Position numbers and translations under genes: made by a program | Assembly: GCA_020881915.1 (NCBI GenBank) | Contig: JAJFPB010000014.1 | Coordinates: 372,001 to 436,000, forward strand | Direction of reading: 5' to 3' | DNA length: 64,000 nt | Source of the DNA: Paramyrothecium sp. XJ0827 | Taxonomy: Eukaryota; Ascomycota; Sordariomycetes; Hypocreales; Stachybotryaceae | Part shown: piece by piece, positions 11,077-23,141 of the stretch | How the letters are laid out: each line of letters begins with the position of its first letter | How positions within the stretch are numbered: the first letter of the stretch is position 1 | Notes under the pieces: generated by a model | Seen by the model: only the letters and a program-made list of their open reading frames with translations | The model's database searches: none | What the model was told of the DNA's origin: nothing

Positions 11077-12267
11077 GAACGACGTTTGGTGATTAAAGGG
11101 GCTGAAAGATCTATATCGCAGCAACTGTTTTCTCAGTTCTACGTATGTATATATATGTGTAATTATGTAACGGGCGATGGTCATTATTATCTCATCATTT
11201 TGGCCGAGATTTTCGGTCTCTTGTTTAGACCTTGTCACAATCGAGCACGCAAGCCATCCAAAATTACTAGGCTTGATTAAACCCTCCGCCTCCTTCAGCG
11301 GACTCAGCCGAATTGCTATTTTGGAGGGTGAGCCTGGGCTCAGCGATTTGCCCACCCATTCTCAACCCGGCTTTGAGCTTGTTTACGCCGCCGTTTCAGT
11401 TCTTTGCGAATGTGTTTCGAGGATGGAATTTGACCAAGGCTCCGTCATTGCAAACATCTTCAGTTCATACAACACTTCTACATGGCACTTCCTCAGTTCG
11501 TTCAGGTGAAATAAGCCCAAAGCTATTCACGTCCTCCTCATTGTCAGTGAATGTGCGCCTGCAGGAAATCTCCACAACGTTCTTCCTCCCGTCGGGGTTT
11601 TCCCCCTGATCGGAATTCTGCATCCAGGAAGAGACACATAGAATCAGGCATCGTCTTTACTAGTCGCTCTGGCATGAAGAGCCTTCAAAAGGGTGGAATT
11701 TGTTCAAGAGTTTGTGGCTTGACGTACGCTGCATACAGCAACAAACGACGCCTCTGGAGCAAAGGCGATCCCTCGAGTTGTACTATTCGAATTTTACTCA
11801 AAAATTACATTCTGAGGGGTCATCACAGTTGAATATGACGAGCGCTAAGCTTGCGTGCATGTTAGCCTACCATCAAATCCTGACAACATGAAATGTTTCC
11901 CCGTCGCATGAGCGATGGAACCTCGCCGCATCTCCCCTTTTGGGACCCATTGATTACCGGCATGCTGCAGTCAGCTTCAGTAGTTTACAGACAGCACGTT
12001 TTGATTTGCCCGAGAAAGCCAGCGTCGTATTAGACCATGTTCAGCCGCTTTTAAGGATCAGCTTGCACATCACGATATCGACACAACCCCGCACGCTAAC
12101 ATCACATCCAGGAAGTGGTGATAAGAGTGCTTGAAAGTCCGCCAAAGACATTTCCATAGACATGTAGGCAACCAAAATACTACTCAGGAGCTTCTTCACT
12201 CTCCAAATTACACCGCAATTACCAATCCATACCACGTTCGTGTACAAACCCACAGCAACTGATCGAC
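11077..12267. other. Intergenic region
   Basis: About 1.2 kb between the glycosylase and the methyltransferase. ORFs of up to 110 codons on both strands show no domain. An AT-rich stretch (tatatatgtg) lies near 11150. I see no gene. Confidence 0.45.
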
Positions 12268-13035
12268 ATGGCAACGGCCGCTCAAGTCAAACAAGACTAT
12301 GGCGAGAAAGCCACTGAGTACACGAGCCTATCAGATCTCCCACAGGGTATAATCGAAGCGCAGCTGATTGAAAAGGCCATCGGCGATGCCAGCGGCCTGG
12401 TCGTTCTCGACATTGGTGGTGGCAGCGCCCTTCACGCCCGGCAAGCCATCGACGCGGGCGCCAAACGAGTGGACATTGTGGATCTCTCGCCCGAGATGAT
12501 GAAGGTGGGACAAGATATAGAAAAGTCCCTTGGCCGTGAGGACCGCATTCGTTTCTACGAGGCGGACGTTTCAAAGCCGCTCAACCACATCCCCCTCGAC
12601 CAGCAATATGACATTGTCATGGCCAACTGGGTTTTCGATCACGCGGGCAGCATCGAGACACTCGAGGGTATGTGGCGAAATATCGCAACCTACCTCAAGC
12701 CTGGAGGTAAATTCCTCGGCGTCCGCGTCTCAGACCTTGGGAGCCCTGCGGCGGATGGCAAGTATGGGACAGGCATCAAAGATTTAGAGCCTATTCCTGG
12801 AGGCTTAAAGTACAAGGTTGTTGTCCATACCAACCCCCCTTTCGAATTCGAGGCGACCTCCATGGAGATTAGTTATTCCGGCGCTCTGGATTTGCATGAC
12901 AAGTATGGTATCACAGATGTTGAGTTCATGGCCTTTGAAGACACAAAAGTCGTACAGGAAGATCCGGAATATTGGCGCACTTTCTTGGATAATCCGTTTC
13001 TTGAGGTGGTCAAAGGCAAGAAAAAGTTGGTCTAG
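12268..13035 (+). CDS. Class I SAM-dependent methyltransferase
   Basis: One exon of 255 residues. Motif I is VVLDIGGGSALHARQAI at about residues 45-61, followed by an acidic beta-2 end (VDIVDLSPEMM) and the motif IV-like region YDIVMANWVFDHA. This is the usual Rossmann arrangement for binding S-adenosylmethionine. The segment YLKPGGKFLGVRV matches the post-motif LkPGG turn. The C-terminal half (EFEATSMEISYSGALD onwards) resembles stand-alone fungal small-molecule methyltransferases. No signal peptide or membrane segment is present, so it should be cytosolic. The substrate is unknown, and the neighbours (DNA glycosylase, GH79) give no clue. Confidence 0.85.
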   Translation: MATAAQVKQDYGEKATEYTSLSDLPQGIIEAQLIEKAIGDASGLVVLDIGGGSALHARQAIDAGAKRVDIVDLSPEMMKVGQDIEKSLGREDRIRFYEADVSKPLNHIPLDQQYDIVMANWVFDHAGSIETLEGMWRNIATYLKPGGKFLGVRVSDLGSPAADGKYGTGIKDLEPIPGGLKYKVVVHTNPPFEFEATSMEISYSGALDLHDKYGITDVEFMAFEDTKVVQEDPEYWRTFLDNPFLEVVKGKKKLV

Positions 13036-14242
13036 ACGCTTTGTAGCAAGCAGATTGGCTCATAGTGTCGCCTCCCCACGAAGGAGCGGAGCCGCAAGGA
13101 CAGAACGATGGGGTCCACAGTCTACTCCACGGTTTCTGGGGCCTGTGGAACTCTGTGATAGCGCTGATATCCACTCTCAAAGCTTGATCATTTGATGAAA
13201 TATTCTCCACGCTCACGTTCGCATGACACGCATGTAGTTCATTCACAACAGAAGAAAATGTATTTTTGGGGGGTGGAACTTGGAAACGGTCTACTGTCGT
13301 TCACATATTATCCTTGCCGCCGAGCCATTTTGGTCATTTTAGGTTATGTTTTATCATGGAGCACTCCAGTCTCGGTTCGGCATGCAATGGTCGTGCTTCA
13401 GAATAATGTCCACCCACATTCGATCCTGATCTTAAACACTCCTTGAATGGTCCCTTGAACCTGGCTATCACAGTACGCCGTCTCATCGAACCAACGCCGA
13501 AGGCGCAAATTTAAGCGGGAAAGGGGTTGAAGGGCCCGTGGCCGTGTAGATGCACACCAATTGAAACGCCTCACGGTTAGAGAGAGTCGTCTCCGAGCCG
13601 AGAGGAAACACCATGTCTGGACCGGAGTATGGCCTGATTTTGGCTTGTGTGCCATGTAATCGCTGTCCGACTTCCCCACCGCGGATCGCAAGGCTCGACA
13701 ACAGCCTCGGGGTTGATGAACGGCTGTGGTCGACCACTCGGTCATCCTATGAACATGTATTTCCATCAATCGGGTCACGACCCCGCAGTTCCGCTTAATA
13801 TGACATAGCCGTGAGAAATAAAACAAGGGCCGGATCTCGGGATGAGGCCCTTGTCAATGATTCATAGCGTACTCGCTGCTCATTCGACGCGATCCAATGA
13901 GAGGGCTTTCCCCAGATCCGCACCACTCAAGATTTGGTTTGTGTAGTCAACACCCCGCAAAGAAGTTAAGCATAGCTAGTGCTTGTTGCTGATACGCCCG
14001 TCTAGTCTATTAGGTGTAAGCAGGCCGCATAGATCCGCGTGAACGATCTCCATAGATGCCTTGAAATTCCGGTCTCCTGTGGCGACGATGCAGTTAGAGG
14101 CGATCATGGCATGCGACGGTCTGTGCAGTACCAGAGACACGAGACAGAGGGCCAGTCCCTACAAATACGACCGGTGCAGCATCTGTTCTGGTGTAATCCA
14201 CGACCCCAAGCATCGCTTGATTCACTTAGCTGCAGCGTTACG
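13036..14242. other. Intergenic region
   Basis: About 1.2 kb. A minus-strand ORF of 142 codons at 13398-13826 has no recognised domain and no supporting features. A short agaagttaagc string near 13961 resembles part of 5S rRNA but lacks the rest. I call no gene. Confidence 0.45.
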
Positions 14243-16040
14243 ATGTTTTCCGTGCTCCTTTTGTTGGCCTCAAAGGCTGCATCTGCTGCTCCGGTGGAGG
14301 GAAACGTAAACTCACCTTCTACTTCGTCCAGCCTGCGGCTCAATGTTCAGCAAGCGGCAGAAGAGGCGGTGCCACTGGACAAACACCTCATGAGCTTGTC
14401 TATCGAGTAAGTTATAACTCTTTAATCTTGTTATGGCCTTTGATTTTTTCGATTCCCAAGTTAAATGAACTGTGTTCAGATTCGGCAACACGGTCGATTT
14501 TTTCGGTGATGTTGGCAAGCCTAATACATTCTCCAAGCAGCTTCTGCAAAATGTTGTTGATCGGTCTGGAGCCCCGGCCATTTTGCGAATTGGTGGCAAC
14601 ACTCAAGATCGGGCGAACTTCTGCGAGCACTGCCCGGACACAATGCATACCATTGTGACGAATGACCCCAATGACCCAAAGGGCTCGGAAGCAAAGAATG
14701 TCACTTTCAACGCTAACCTCTACAATGTGTTAACAAACAATGTTCCCACCGGCAGCCCTCTCATTTTTGGCCTCAATTATCGCAATGGTAATATCTCTCT
14801 GCAGGGAGCGGGACGCACCTCTGGACTTGGCACTGATCATTGTTGCAGACAGCTATGAACTTGCCCAAGCTGAGGTTGATAGTGCTCTTAAGTATTTGGA
14901 CCAGTCCCTTGTAATGGCGTATGAACTCGGCAACGAGGTCAACCTTTATGGGCCCTATCGTCCACCTGACTTCGATGTACACGATTACGCCGAAGACATG
15001 CGAGAATGGATTCCTAGTCTTGATGCTCGATCACCTCTCGATTTAAAGTTCCAGTTCCCGTCCTTTGCTGGGCCAGAGCTTTTCAAACCCGGCATGACAA
15101 TTGCAAACCTGGTCAGCTTGGACGTACCCCAGTCCTTGCCGGAGATTGAGTACTTTGCCGTCCATGGCTACCCATGGAACATCTGCAACAGTATGTTGAG
15201 TCCTGTTTGACGGTTGGCTCGCCATAGCTACATAACTAATGGGATTGAATAGAGGAAAGTGCCGCGAAAGTGGACATTAGGAACCTCCTTGATCATCAGC
15301 AGACTTTGGCCCTTTTGGACCAATATCGTGGAGAAATTGCGGCTTCGAAACCACTTGGGAAGATGATGCACATGGGAGAGACCGGTTCCGTGGCGTGCCA
15401 TGGCAAGCTTGGAGTTTCAAACACGCTCGGAGCCGCTCTCTGGGAACTCGACTATGCACTCTCAGGATCCATCGCCGGAATAGACAGGTTCTTCTTCCAC
15501 ATGGGGAAGGGAGACTTCTATTATTCCATGTGGGAACCTCTCCCCTCACCACGATACCCAGCTGCCCATATCAATCCTACGTGAGTCCTAACCAGCGCAG
15601 CGTCTTGCAGCCAAAATCTAATCTTATTGACATCCATCAGGTACTTCACAATGCTGTTCGTCGCAGACCTCGTAGCCGACCTCAAGATTCCTAGAATCGC
15701 ATCTATCGAGACCGAGGACAGGAAATCTGCCGTGCATTTTGCTGTCTATGATGGCCACGAACTCAAAAAACTTGTGCTGTTGAACACACAATTTTACAAC
15801 AAGACCAGCCCCAGGACAAGTCAAGAGTTCAATGTTGGGTCTGTTCTCGGTCCTAATCTGAGAGTCAGACGTTTGACGGGTGAGACATCGGAAGCGCAGA
15901 CTGGCGTGACCTGGGCCGGGCAGGATGTCGATGGCGATGGCAGGATAATTGGCACTCAGGAACTCGAGCGGGTCGCAAATGGAACTGTCAAGATCCTCGC
16001 CTCGGAAGCCGTCATCGTGGAGAGACGCGCCTGCACATAG
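14243..16040 (+). CDS. Secreted GH79 beta-glucuronidase-like glycoside hydrolase
   Basis: Five exons (14243-14406, 14480-14787, 14849-15190, 15253-15580, 15641-16040) give 513 residues, typical of fungal GH79. A signal peptide (MFSVLLLLASKAASA) leads. The (beta/alpha)8 domain has LRIGGNTQD near the start. The acid/base glutamate lies in YELGNEVNLYG (about residue 187) and the nucleophile in MHMGETGSV (about residue 314). The last 150 residues match the GH79 C-terminal beta domain (FTMLFVADLVADLK, AVYDGHELKKLVLLN). It probably removes glucuronic acid or 4-O-methylglucuronic acid from arabinogalactan or related glycans outside the cell. It stands next to another secreted polysaccharide enzyme in the same orientation, so a joint role in plant polymer breakdown is plausible. 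Confidence 0.87.
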
Positions 16041-16427
16041 TAAATAAGTATTTAGAGAAAAGCAGAGATGGCGATGTGCGCAACAAGCAGGGGCATTGAA
16101 GCATTTTTTGGACCATCAATCTCTAACACCCAACCTACGTAGGATAGATTGGGATCTGCAAAAGCACAACACTAGCCTCGGCTATTATCTTTAGGCTTTC
16201 AATGCGAAGGAGTTGGGGTACATAATATTGATTTGATATGAGAGAACTGTTGGTGGGAAATCTGCGACGTGACCCAGTATTATTGGGGTTCATGAGGGGA
16301 AAATGTCCCCCTTTTTGACGAAAAGACGACGATGTGGTATTGTCGGTATAAATGGCACTAAGCGCCTAGTTCATTCTCCATGTGGCCAGCTATTCTTCAG
16401 CTGATAGGCTAGTATTTTCTCAGCAAC
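16041..16427. other. Short intergenic region upstream of the PL1-like lyase
   Basis: Promoter space between two same-strand secreted enzymes. A possible TATA-like tataaatgg lies near 16347, about 80 bases before the start codon. Nothing else seen. Confidence 0.4.
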
Positions 16428-19400
16428 ATGAAGCATATGTTGGTGACAGCAGGCCTCCTGTTGGCCAGTTTGGCCGGAGTTACCGCTCAAGAAGCAGCTC
16501 CAGCTGCGCCAAGCACAAACGTGCGTTACCGTTTCATTGCGCCTGCGGTGCGACCTATGAACGAGTATGAGACGGAGTACAGGTCTTGGTTGTTCAAAGA
16601 CGGAAATACCTCGTCCATTACGGGCGACAACGTCGAGTACACAGTGTCTGGCAATGGCCTTAAGGGTAGGTGGCACCGAATCAACTATGCGCGATGGGTC
16701 CCCCATCTGGGTGAACGATTATCATCAGCCGGGCTTACCTCCGCATCTGGGCCCATTACATTGACAATCAAGGGGCTTCCTGAAGGGACGCATAGGCTGA
16801 AAACTTGGCATAACGCTTGGGATGCGGTCAAGACCACAGCTGCGCTGGGCATTAGTGTCAATGGAGAGGAGGTTGTAACCGTAAGTTACCCTTCACTTCG
16901 CCATGTTCAAAACTTACATCGGTGGTAGAATTTCAGCCAAACTATCCGACTCGGAAATATCTGGGAGACGGCACAGTCATACCTTAATTTGACTGTCTCA
17001 TCCATTGATCAGGCAGTGCAGGTCACCTACACACCCACTGGCGCCGACAACAAGGTCTGGCTTAATGGCTTCGAGATCGACGGGCCGCCTCCAGCAGCTC
17101 AAATCAGTTTCCCCGTCCCACGTCACTTGGACGAAAGGATCCAAGCTGTAGATGGAAAGTTCGAGGCATCCTGGAGGGCAGCGAAACTCCCCTCAGCAAA
17201 GTACAATGTTTACCTGGGAACGAAAGAGACCGATCTGAAGCTGGTTGGTGAGAACCTTGCCGACACGCAAGTATCGTTCGAAGGTAAGTCTCCATACAAA
17301 GACTCAGGGGTAGATGAACGGTGTATAACAACAAAACAAAGATCTCAACACATTCGATACCTACTACTGGCGCGTCGACGTCGTTTCCACGTGCGGCAAT
17401 CAGTACATCGGCCGAGTCTGGATGTTCAGGCTCGCGCAGTTGGCATTCCCTGGCGCCGAAGGTTATGGGTACGTAGGGCAGCTAAATTTCCGCCAATACC
17501 AACCCAGAAAGAACAATATGTACGGTCATGATGCGCTAACATGAGAAAGACGCTATGCACGAGGTGGCCGCGGCGGCCAAATCGTCAAAGTCACAAGCCT
17601 TGAAGACACCACCGACCCGGGCACTCTCCGACACGCGTTGCTGTCCATCAAAGGACCTAGAATCATCGTCTTCGATGTTGGCGGTGTTATCACACTGAAG
17701 TCAAGACTGAGTTTGAACACGGAATGGGGTCGCTATGTGACTCTCGCCGGACAGACTGCTCCCGGAAAGGGCATTGTGATTCAAGTAAGCTCTCAGCCCT
17801 CCATCTCAGCCGCCTTATTGGCTTGAGTCGATGATTCAAGATAGCCAACTTCCTGAATCATGACTCCGTTTCTATTCGGATACTAAACAATACGACTTAG
17901 GGGCATCCAATCGGACTTAGTGGTGCAAACGACGTTATCTGGAGACATATCCGCGTGCGACCTGGAAAAGTCTCCGGGGTCACAGTCGACGGGATGGGCA
18001 TGGCTGGCTCAAATCATTGCATATTTGACAGATGCTCTGTGGTAAGAATGATCCAATGTGGTTGCCCTAGAACTGTAGCAAGCGTTCTAACGACGTACAG
18101 GGTTGGGGAATCGACGAGAGCTTCTCTTCTCGATCGGCGCATAACATCACATTCCAGCGAAGCATGATCTCTGAGCCTCTCAACGTTGCTGGACACAAGA
18201 ATTATCCCGAAGGCACCGCGCATGGCTATTCTGCCACTATTGGCGGTGATATTGGCACGTTTCATCACAATCTCCTGGCGCACGCTGAAGGTGAGTTTGA
18301 TAAAAGTTGATAAAAACAACAATGGCTAACTTGACAACAACAGGCCGCAGTTGGTCGATGGGTGGCGGCACCGATTATGACGGGTGAGCCTGCGTCCTTC
18401 CACTTGCGCAGCAGTTGAGGATACTTTATCTTGCGTAATTCTGAAACGCAAGTACACATGACCACTAACGACAATTTCAATAGGTTCTTTGCCGGCCGGC
18501 TCGACATCCGTAACAATGTCGTCTACAACTTCGGAAACCGCGTGAATGACGGTGGCGCCCACCAGGTCAACTTTGTCAACAACCTGTACAAGCAAGGCCC
18601 TGCCAGTAGTTTGACTTATGCGATGAAAGCGCAAGTGGGTAGCACGCAGAAACATAAATGATTGACTAGTGTTGACAGCATAATAGTTTGAAGATGGCCT
18701 CCCCGGTAGCCAGCAATATTACTGCGCCGGAAACTCAATGCCCGGCGTCTTCACACAGGATTCCGTGCAGTATGTGCAAGACGGCACTGGCCAAACCAAG
18801 AACATTGCTTGCTATGCCGCTGTGACAATCAATCCGGCTCCTCAGTACCAGAAATTCGTCGACAAACCGTAAGTAAAGACTATCAGTCGGCTTCATAGGA
18901 GCAACCATCTGGCTTGATGCCCCTAGTCTGGCTTTGGTCGCTCCAAACCCGAACTGACGAACTATGATAGCTTTTTCGAGTCTTTCGTTGACACACAGAC
19001 ATCAACTGAGGCGTACAAGCGTGTTCTGTCGGACTCGGGAGCAAGTCAACCAGTCTTTGACGACCACGACAAGTAAGGACAAGAAGACTACAACTCCATA
19101 ACCAGGCCCACACAATACTGATATGTGATAGGCGAATAATCAACGAAACACTCACCGGCACATCCACCTACGTGGGTTCCAAGACCGGTAAGAAGGGCCT
19201 CATCGATGATCCTGCCGACGTCGGAGGATTAGAGGACTTCCCTACAGCAAAGAGGGATGCTGATTGGGACGCCGACAACGACGGCATCGCTGACTGGTGG
19301 GACGGCTCAACTGGGGGTGATGGCTGGACCCCAGTTGAGGGCTATCTGAACTGGATGGCCGACCCGCACGTGTTCGCCGCACCATCCGGGTCCGTGACGT

Positions 19401-19600
19401 TTAGCGTGGCGCAGCTAGCCGCAGGATTCAAATCGCCGACTTTTGCAGTCACCGGCGAGACCATAGGCTCCGTCATTATCAGTGGTTCAGATGTGACGTA
19501 TAAGGCTGGCTCATCGACTGGCGTCGAGCGATTGACATTGAGCATCGTTGACGGTGAGGGGAGCGAGTGGTCGAGACCTTTCGGCGTGGCAGTTGTTTAA
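16428..19600 (+). CDS. Large secreted pectate-lyase-like (PL1 family) modular protein
   Basis: Eleven exons: 16428-16880, 16929-17283, 17342-17468, 17550-17784, 17901-18041, 18101-18290, 18344-18383, 18484-18634, 18687-18868, 18971-19072 and 19132-19600. They join to 814 residues. A signal peptide (MKHMLVTAGLLLASLAGVTA) leads. Residues of about 25-190 form a beta-rich domain, and 190-310 look FN3-like (KYNVYLGTKETD...YYWRVDVV). The lyase part begins FPGAEGYGRYARGGRGG and continues GTLRHALLS, IVFDVGGVI, NDVIWRHIRVRPG and CSVGWGIDE, the order seen in right-handed beta-helix PL1 lyases. A DADNDGIADWWDG stretch resembles a calcium-binding dockerin/TSP3 repeat, followed by a C-terminal beta module. 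It should cleave pectin-type glycans outside the cell. The multi-domain layout is like bacterial lyases. Exact specificity is not readable. Confidence 0.82.
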
Positions 19601-20216
19601 GGATATCTGCCATGATTATAGAACCTTTAGTATCCCTTAAGATAACCCAGATGTGAGAATAAGGATGCATTTACCTCTAGCCGTTCGCCGCCAACTTTGA
19701 CTAATGAGTAATAAGAAAGTTTCATTATAAGCAGTATGAATAGCAATTATCCTAAGAATAGGTTACATTATATCGAGGCAATGTCACGATGTCATTAGGG
19801 CGTTGGTTGTTGGTACGGCATAACGCACTGATCCTAAATTTAACTCCACGGGTATCCAAAACAAAGCTGACTGCGCCCCATTCTGTAAGACCAGTCGCCG
19901 GATGCGGCCAAACGCGAGAACCTCATGTGCAAAGGAGACCTAACAGGTTACATTCAGCGCAACGTTGTAACGTACAGGGCATCCAACCGCAAGTAAGCTA
20001 GCCGACATCTGAAGGATTGCAGCATGCCAGTGACAGGGTTGTGCCGTGGTTGCTCTTTCATTGGGCGCCAGATCAAAAGGCCCACTCATTGTGTTTGAAT
20101 AGCCGCCCAGTGGGGATTCCTGTGGCCAAAACATTAAACAGCTATACGATCTTTAAAGGCCAGAGTCTTCAAACTCGGTTCAATGGCAATTAAATTACAG
20201 ACTCTCAACGCCTAGA
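19601..20216. other. Intergenic region
   Basis: 3' flank of the lyase and promoter of the DUF6536 gene. AT-rich near 19700-19760. I see no gene. Confidence 0.45.
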
Positions 20217-22396
20217 ATGAGACTCAAATTCCCAGCACGGCCATGGCGTCGGTGCGCCCTGGGCTTCTCAATCGCAGCCTTCCTGTCGTTCGTGATCAAC
20301 TTTTCCTTCATAGTATGGGCGACCTCACATCGAGGACACACTATCCGGGGAGGTCTTGGAACGATCTTAGAGCAAGACTGCAGCACCGTCAAGTTGGTCA
20401 ACACCGTGCTACATCTTGTCATCAACATCATCAGCGTCATTCTTTTGGCCGGGAGCAATTACTGCATGCAATGTCTTATGGCACCAAACCGATCTCAAAT
20501 CGACGACGCACACAGGGAAGGGAAATGGCTGGATATTGGTGTTCCCAGTGTGCGAAACTTTTTCAGAATTCCGCGGAAAAAGAAGATCACGTGGATTTTG
20601 CTGGGTCTCTCATCATTGCCTCTTCATTTATTGTAAAAGCCTTCTTCTTCGGGCTTTTCAGTCTCTTACTGACTAGTATTTGGTAGCTACAACTCTGCTC
20701 TGTTAGCTTCGGTTTCTGTGAATAGGTACGAACTTTATGCCCTTACAGAATCTGAGCTTGCCAGTCGAAACACAACCAAAGCCAAGGACGAGAGAGGTGT
20801 TACCTTGGCCGAGCGGCTATATGAATTCATCGAATTCGGGGAGCTAGAAAATATCAGCGTCGAGAATTCGCTCCGCGAATATTCTAGAACATACCAGTCC
20901 AAGCGTGGCTCCCTTGTGTTCATCTTGGATGACTCGTTCAACATATCGGACACTGCGTTCGATTGGTATTCTGATACTCCGTGGCCACCTAGATATTTCC
21001 AATCCGTGATCTTGAATTTTGAGCCCAATCCAAGGAAGTGGATATGCGCGGGGTCTAAGGAGCCGTGCGCAAACGTCATATCTGCCGCATTAAAAAACAG
21101 TCAAGAGTGGCTAAACCCGTTCTACGTTGACATAAAACAGATTTACAGCCAACGTACTGACGAACATTGCAAGCTGCTTTTCAGCTTGCAGTTATGTTGG
21201 ATCGTTACTTGTTTCAATTTGCTCAAGGGGTGTTTGATGCTCTTTGTAGCCCTTTCGGACCATGAAAGACCAATCTTGACAGTGGGAGATGCCGTGGCTT
21301 CATTTCTCAGGATAAAGGATACTTACACACGTGGGATGTGTCTCAAAAGCAGAGCAAACTTCTCTACCTTTGATTCCACTCGCCTGGAGCGGCACGTCAA
21401 TCCGAGTCCTGTCGGACTTGACGGAATCGAGCCAGGGCTCCAGTTCGGCCGAGTCCATGAACTTTGGAATAGAGAACCGGTGGCCTTTTACCCGACAAAG
21501 ATTCGAAAAATGTCCGGAGCAAGCCCCAGACGCTGGATATTCTGTATCGTGTGGTTCGTATCTTGGAGATATATTGGATCAATAATGAGCTAACGGTTTT
21601 CAGGTGCCTACTTACTTTAATTGCCACTATGAGTCTTTTGATTTGGGGCCTGACATCCATCAAAGATACTTATAGAACGAATGCTGACATCCAAGGATGG
21701 GGACTCGGAACAATCCAGTCTGAAACGCTTATATCCTTGATGGAAGGCGAACCCATAGAAGCCATTATGCTTGGGACAATTTTGATGGTCAACTCGCCAC
21801 AAGTGGTGCTTTCCACCTGCTACGTTGCCTTGAACGCAATCTTTACGGCATTATCAGTAGCTATGGAGTGGAACAACTACGGCACCCATCGCAAGGGCCT
21901 ACGGGTTAGCTCCAAACCGGTTGGTGTTCAAAGGAGCACGTACTTCCTGCAGCTTCCGTATAGATTTTCTATACCTCTCATGATCTTCTCCGGTACACTG
22001 CACTGGTTGATCTCTCAAAGCCTCTTCGTGGTTTCATTGGAGCTATACTCTGTGGGCGATTACGACACATTCACCTTCCAGAGTTCGGAGGAACCAAACC
22101 TTGTTTTTGCTGGATGGTCTCCTTTGGGTATTATCCTAAGTTTAGTTGTGGGTTGCGTCATGCTCGGGTTCATCTTAGCTTGTGCATGGCCACGTCTGCC
22201 ATCTTGCGGGATGCCTGTAGCTGGTAGCTGCAGTGCAGCAATCGCAGCTGCGTGTCATCTCGAGCCGTATCAGCCGCTCGCGTGGGAAAAGCCGATGATG
22301 TGGGGAGCGGTTCCTGTTGACGCGGAAAAATCTGGGCATTGCTCTTTCTCTAGCGAACAAGTTGAGGAGCCAACATCAGGAGTGCCCTACCGTTAA
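20217..22396 (+). CDS. DUF6536 multi-pass membrane protein
   Basis: Three exons (20217-20632, 20687-21553, 21604-22396) give 691 residues. The start WRRCALGFSIAAFLSFVINF, then GNYCMQCL-like SNYCMQCLMAP and the signature KWLDIGVPSVRN with LGLSSLPLHL-FYNSALLAS, match the N-terminal domain of a fungal membrane family catalogued as DUF6536. At least six hydrophobic segments are visible, two near the start and four after residue 430. A soluble loop of about 200 residues lies between them. The function of the family is not established. The first intron join restores HLFYNSALLASVSVNRYE, and the second restores IVWCLLTLIATM. The neighbours do not suggest a role. Confidence 0.82.
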
Positions 22397-23141
22397 GACA
22401 CCCAGATGTTGTAATTTAACTGGTAAATGAAACCTTTTTGATAGCATGCAATCATTCGATCGTAGTAGAAACTCGAACTTGATGAAAAGAAAATGTGAAT
22501 TCCGTCCCTGACTTGAACTCCAAGCTGCCCTGTGGAAGCTATAGGGTAGCCAGAGCAAGACGTATTTCCGCGCCCAATCAAGGTATCGATATTGTTGGTT
22601 GTCTGCCCCCCCAAACTTGAACCTGATAGAGGTATTGTCTCTTGGATGGATGCTTGGTTGTCTCACGTAATTCGTCAGCTCGACTGGGCATTTCTTCAGA
22701 TACAATTTAATTACTATCATCTCGGATGGAGACATCAATCCTCAGTACAAGGCGACACTACCAAGCACCAGATCCCTCGAATGGTAAAGAGTGCGGTTCC
22801 TGGGCCAAACCCACATCAACGCAGGCGTGGCCAATGGTGCAAAGCGAAAGAACTTAAATGCAAAATCTCATGTGTCTCTGGACCTTAAAACGGAGCCGTC
22901 GTGATTCCAAAGTTCATCCAGGGACCAAATTAACTAACCTTGAAAGGACAGGTTGATGAAAGATCTGCATAAAAAGGCGTCACGTAGGACCCCTGTGGTT
23001 GGCCATCTGCAGGCCTCAACTCCAGTGCACTAACACTCAGGTACGCCAGATCCCCACAGTGAAATCGAACGAGGTTATTGCGAATAAGCAGTAAACAACT
23101 GTAATGTTGAGTCATAAATTCGGATCAAGTCCCCGACCGTC
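22397..23141. other. Intergenic region
   Basis: 3' flank of the DUF6536 gene and promoter of the transporter. A few ORFs under 121 codons without domains. I see nothing else. Confidence 0.45.

Noticed and set aside
10735..11355. 206-codon open frame on the minus strand
   Set aside because: It overlaps the DNA glycosylase coding region in antisense and shows no recognisable motif.
13950..13985. String agaagttaagcatagctagtgc resembling part of 5S rRNA
   Set aside because: The rest of a roughly 120-base 5S gene, including the internal promoter boxes and closing stem, is not visible on either side.
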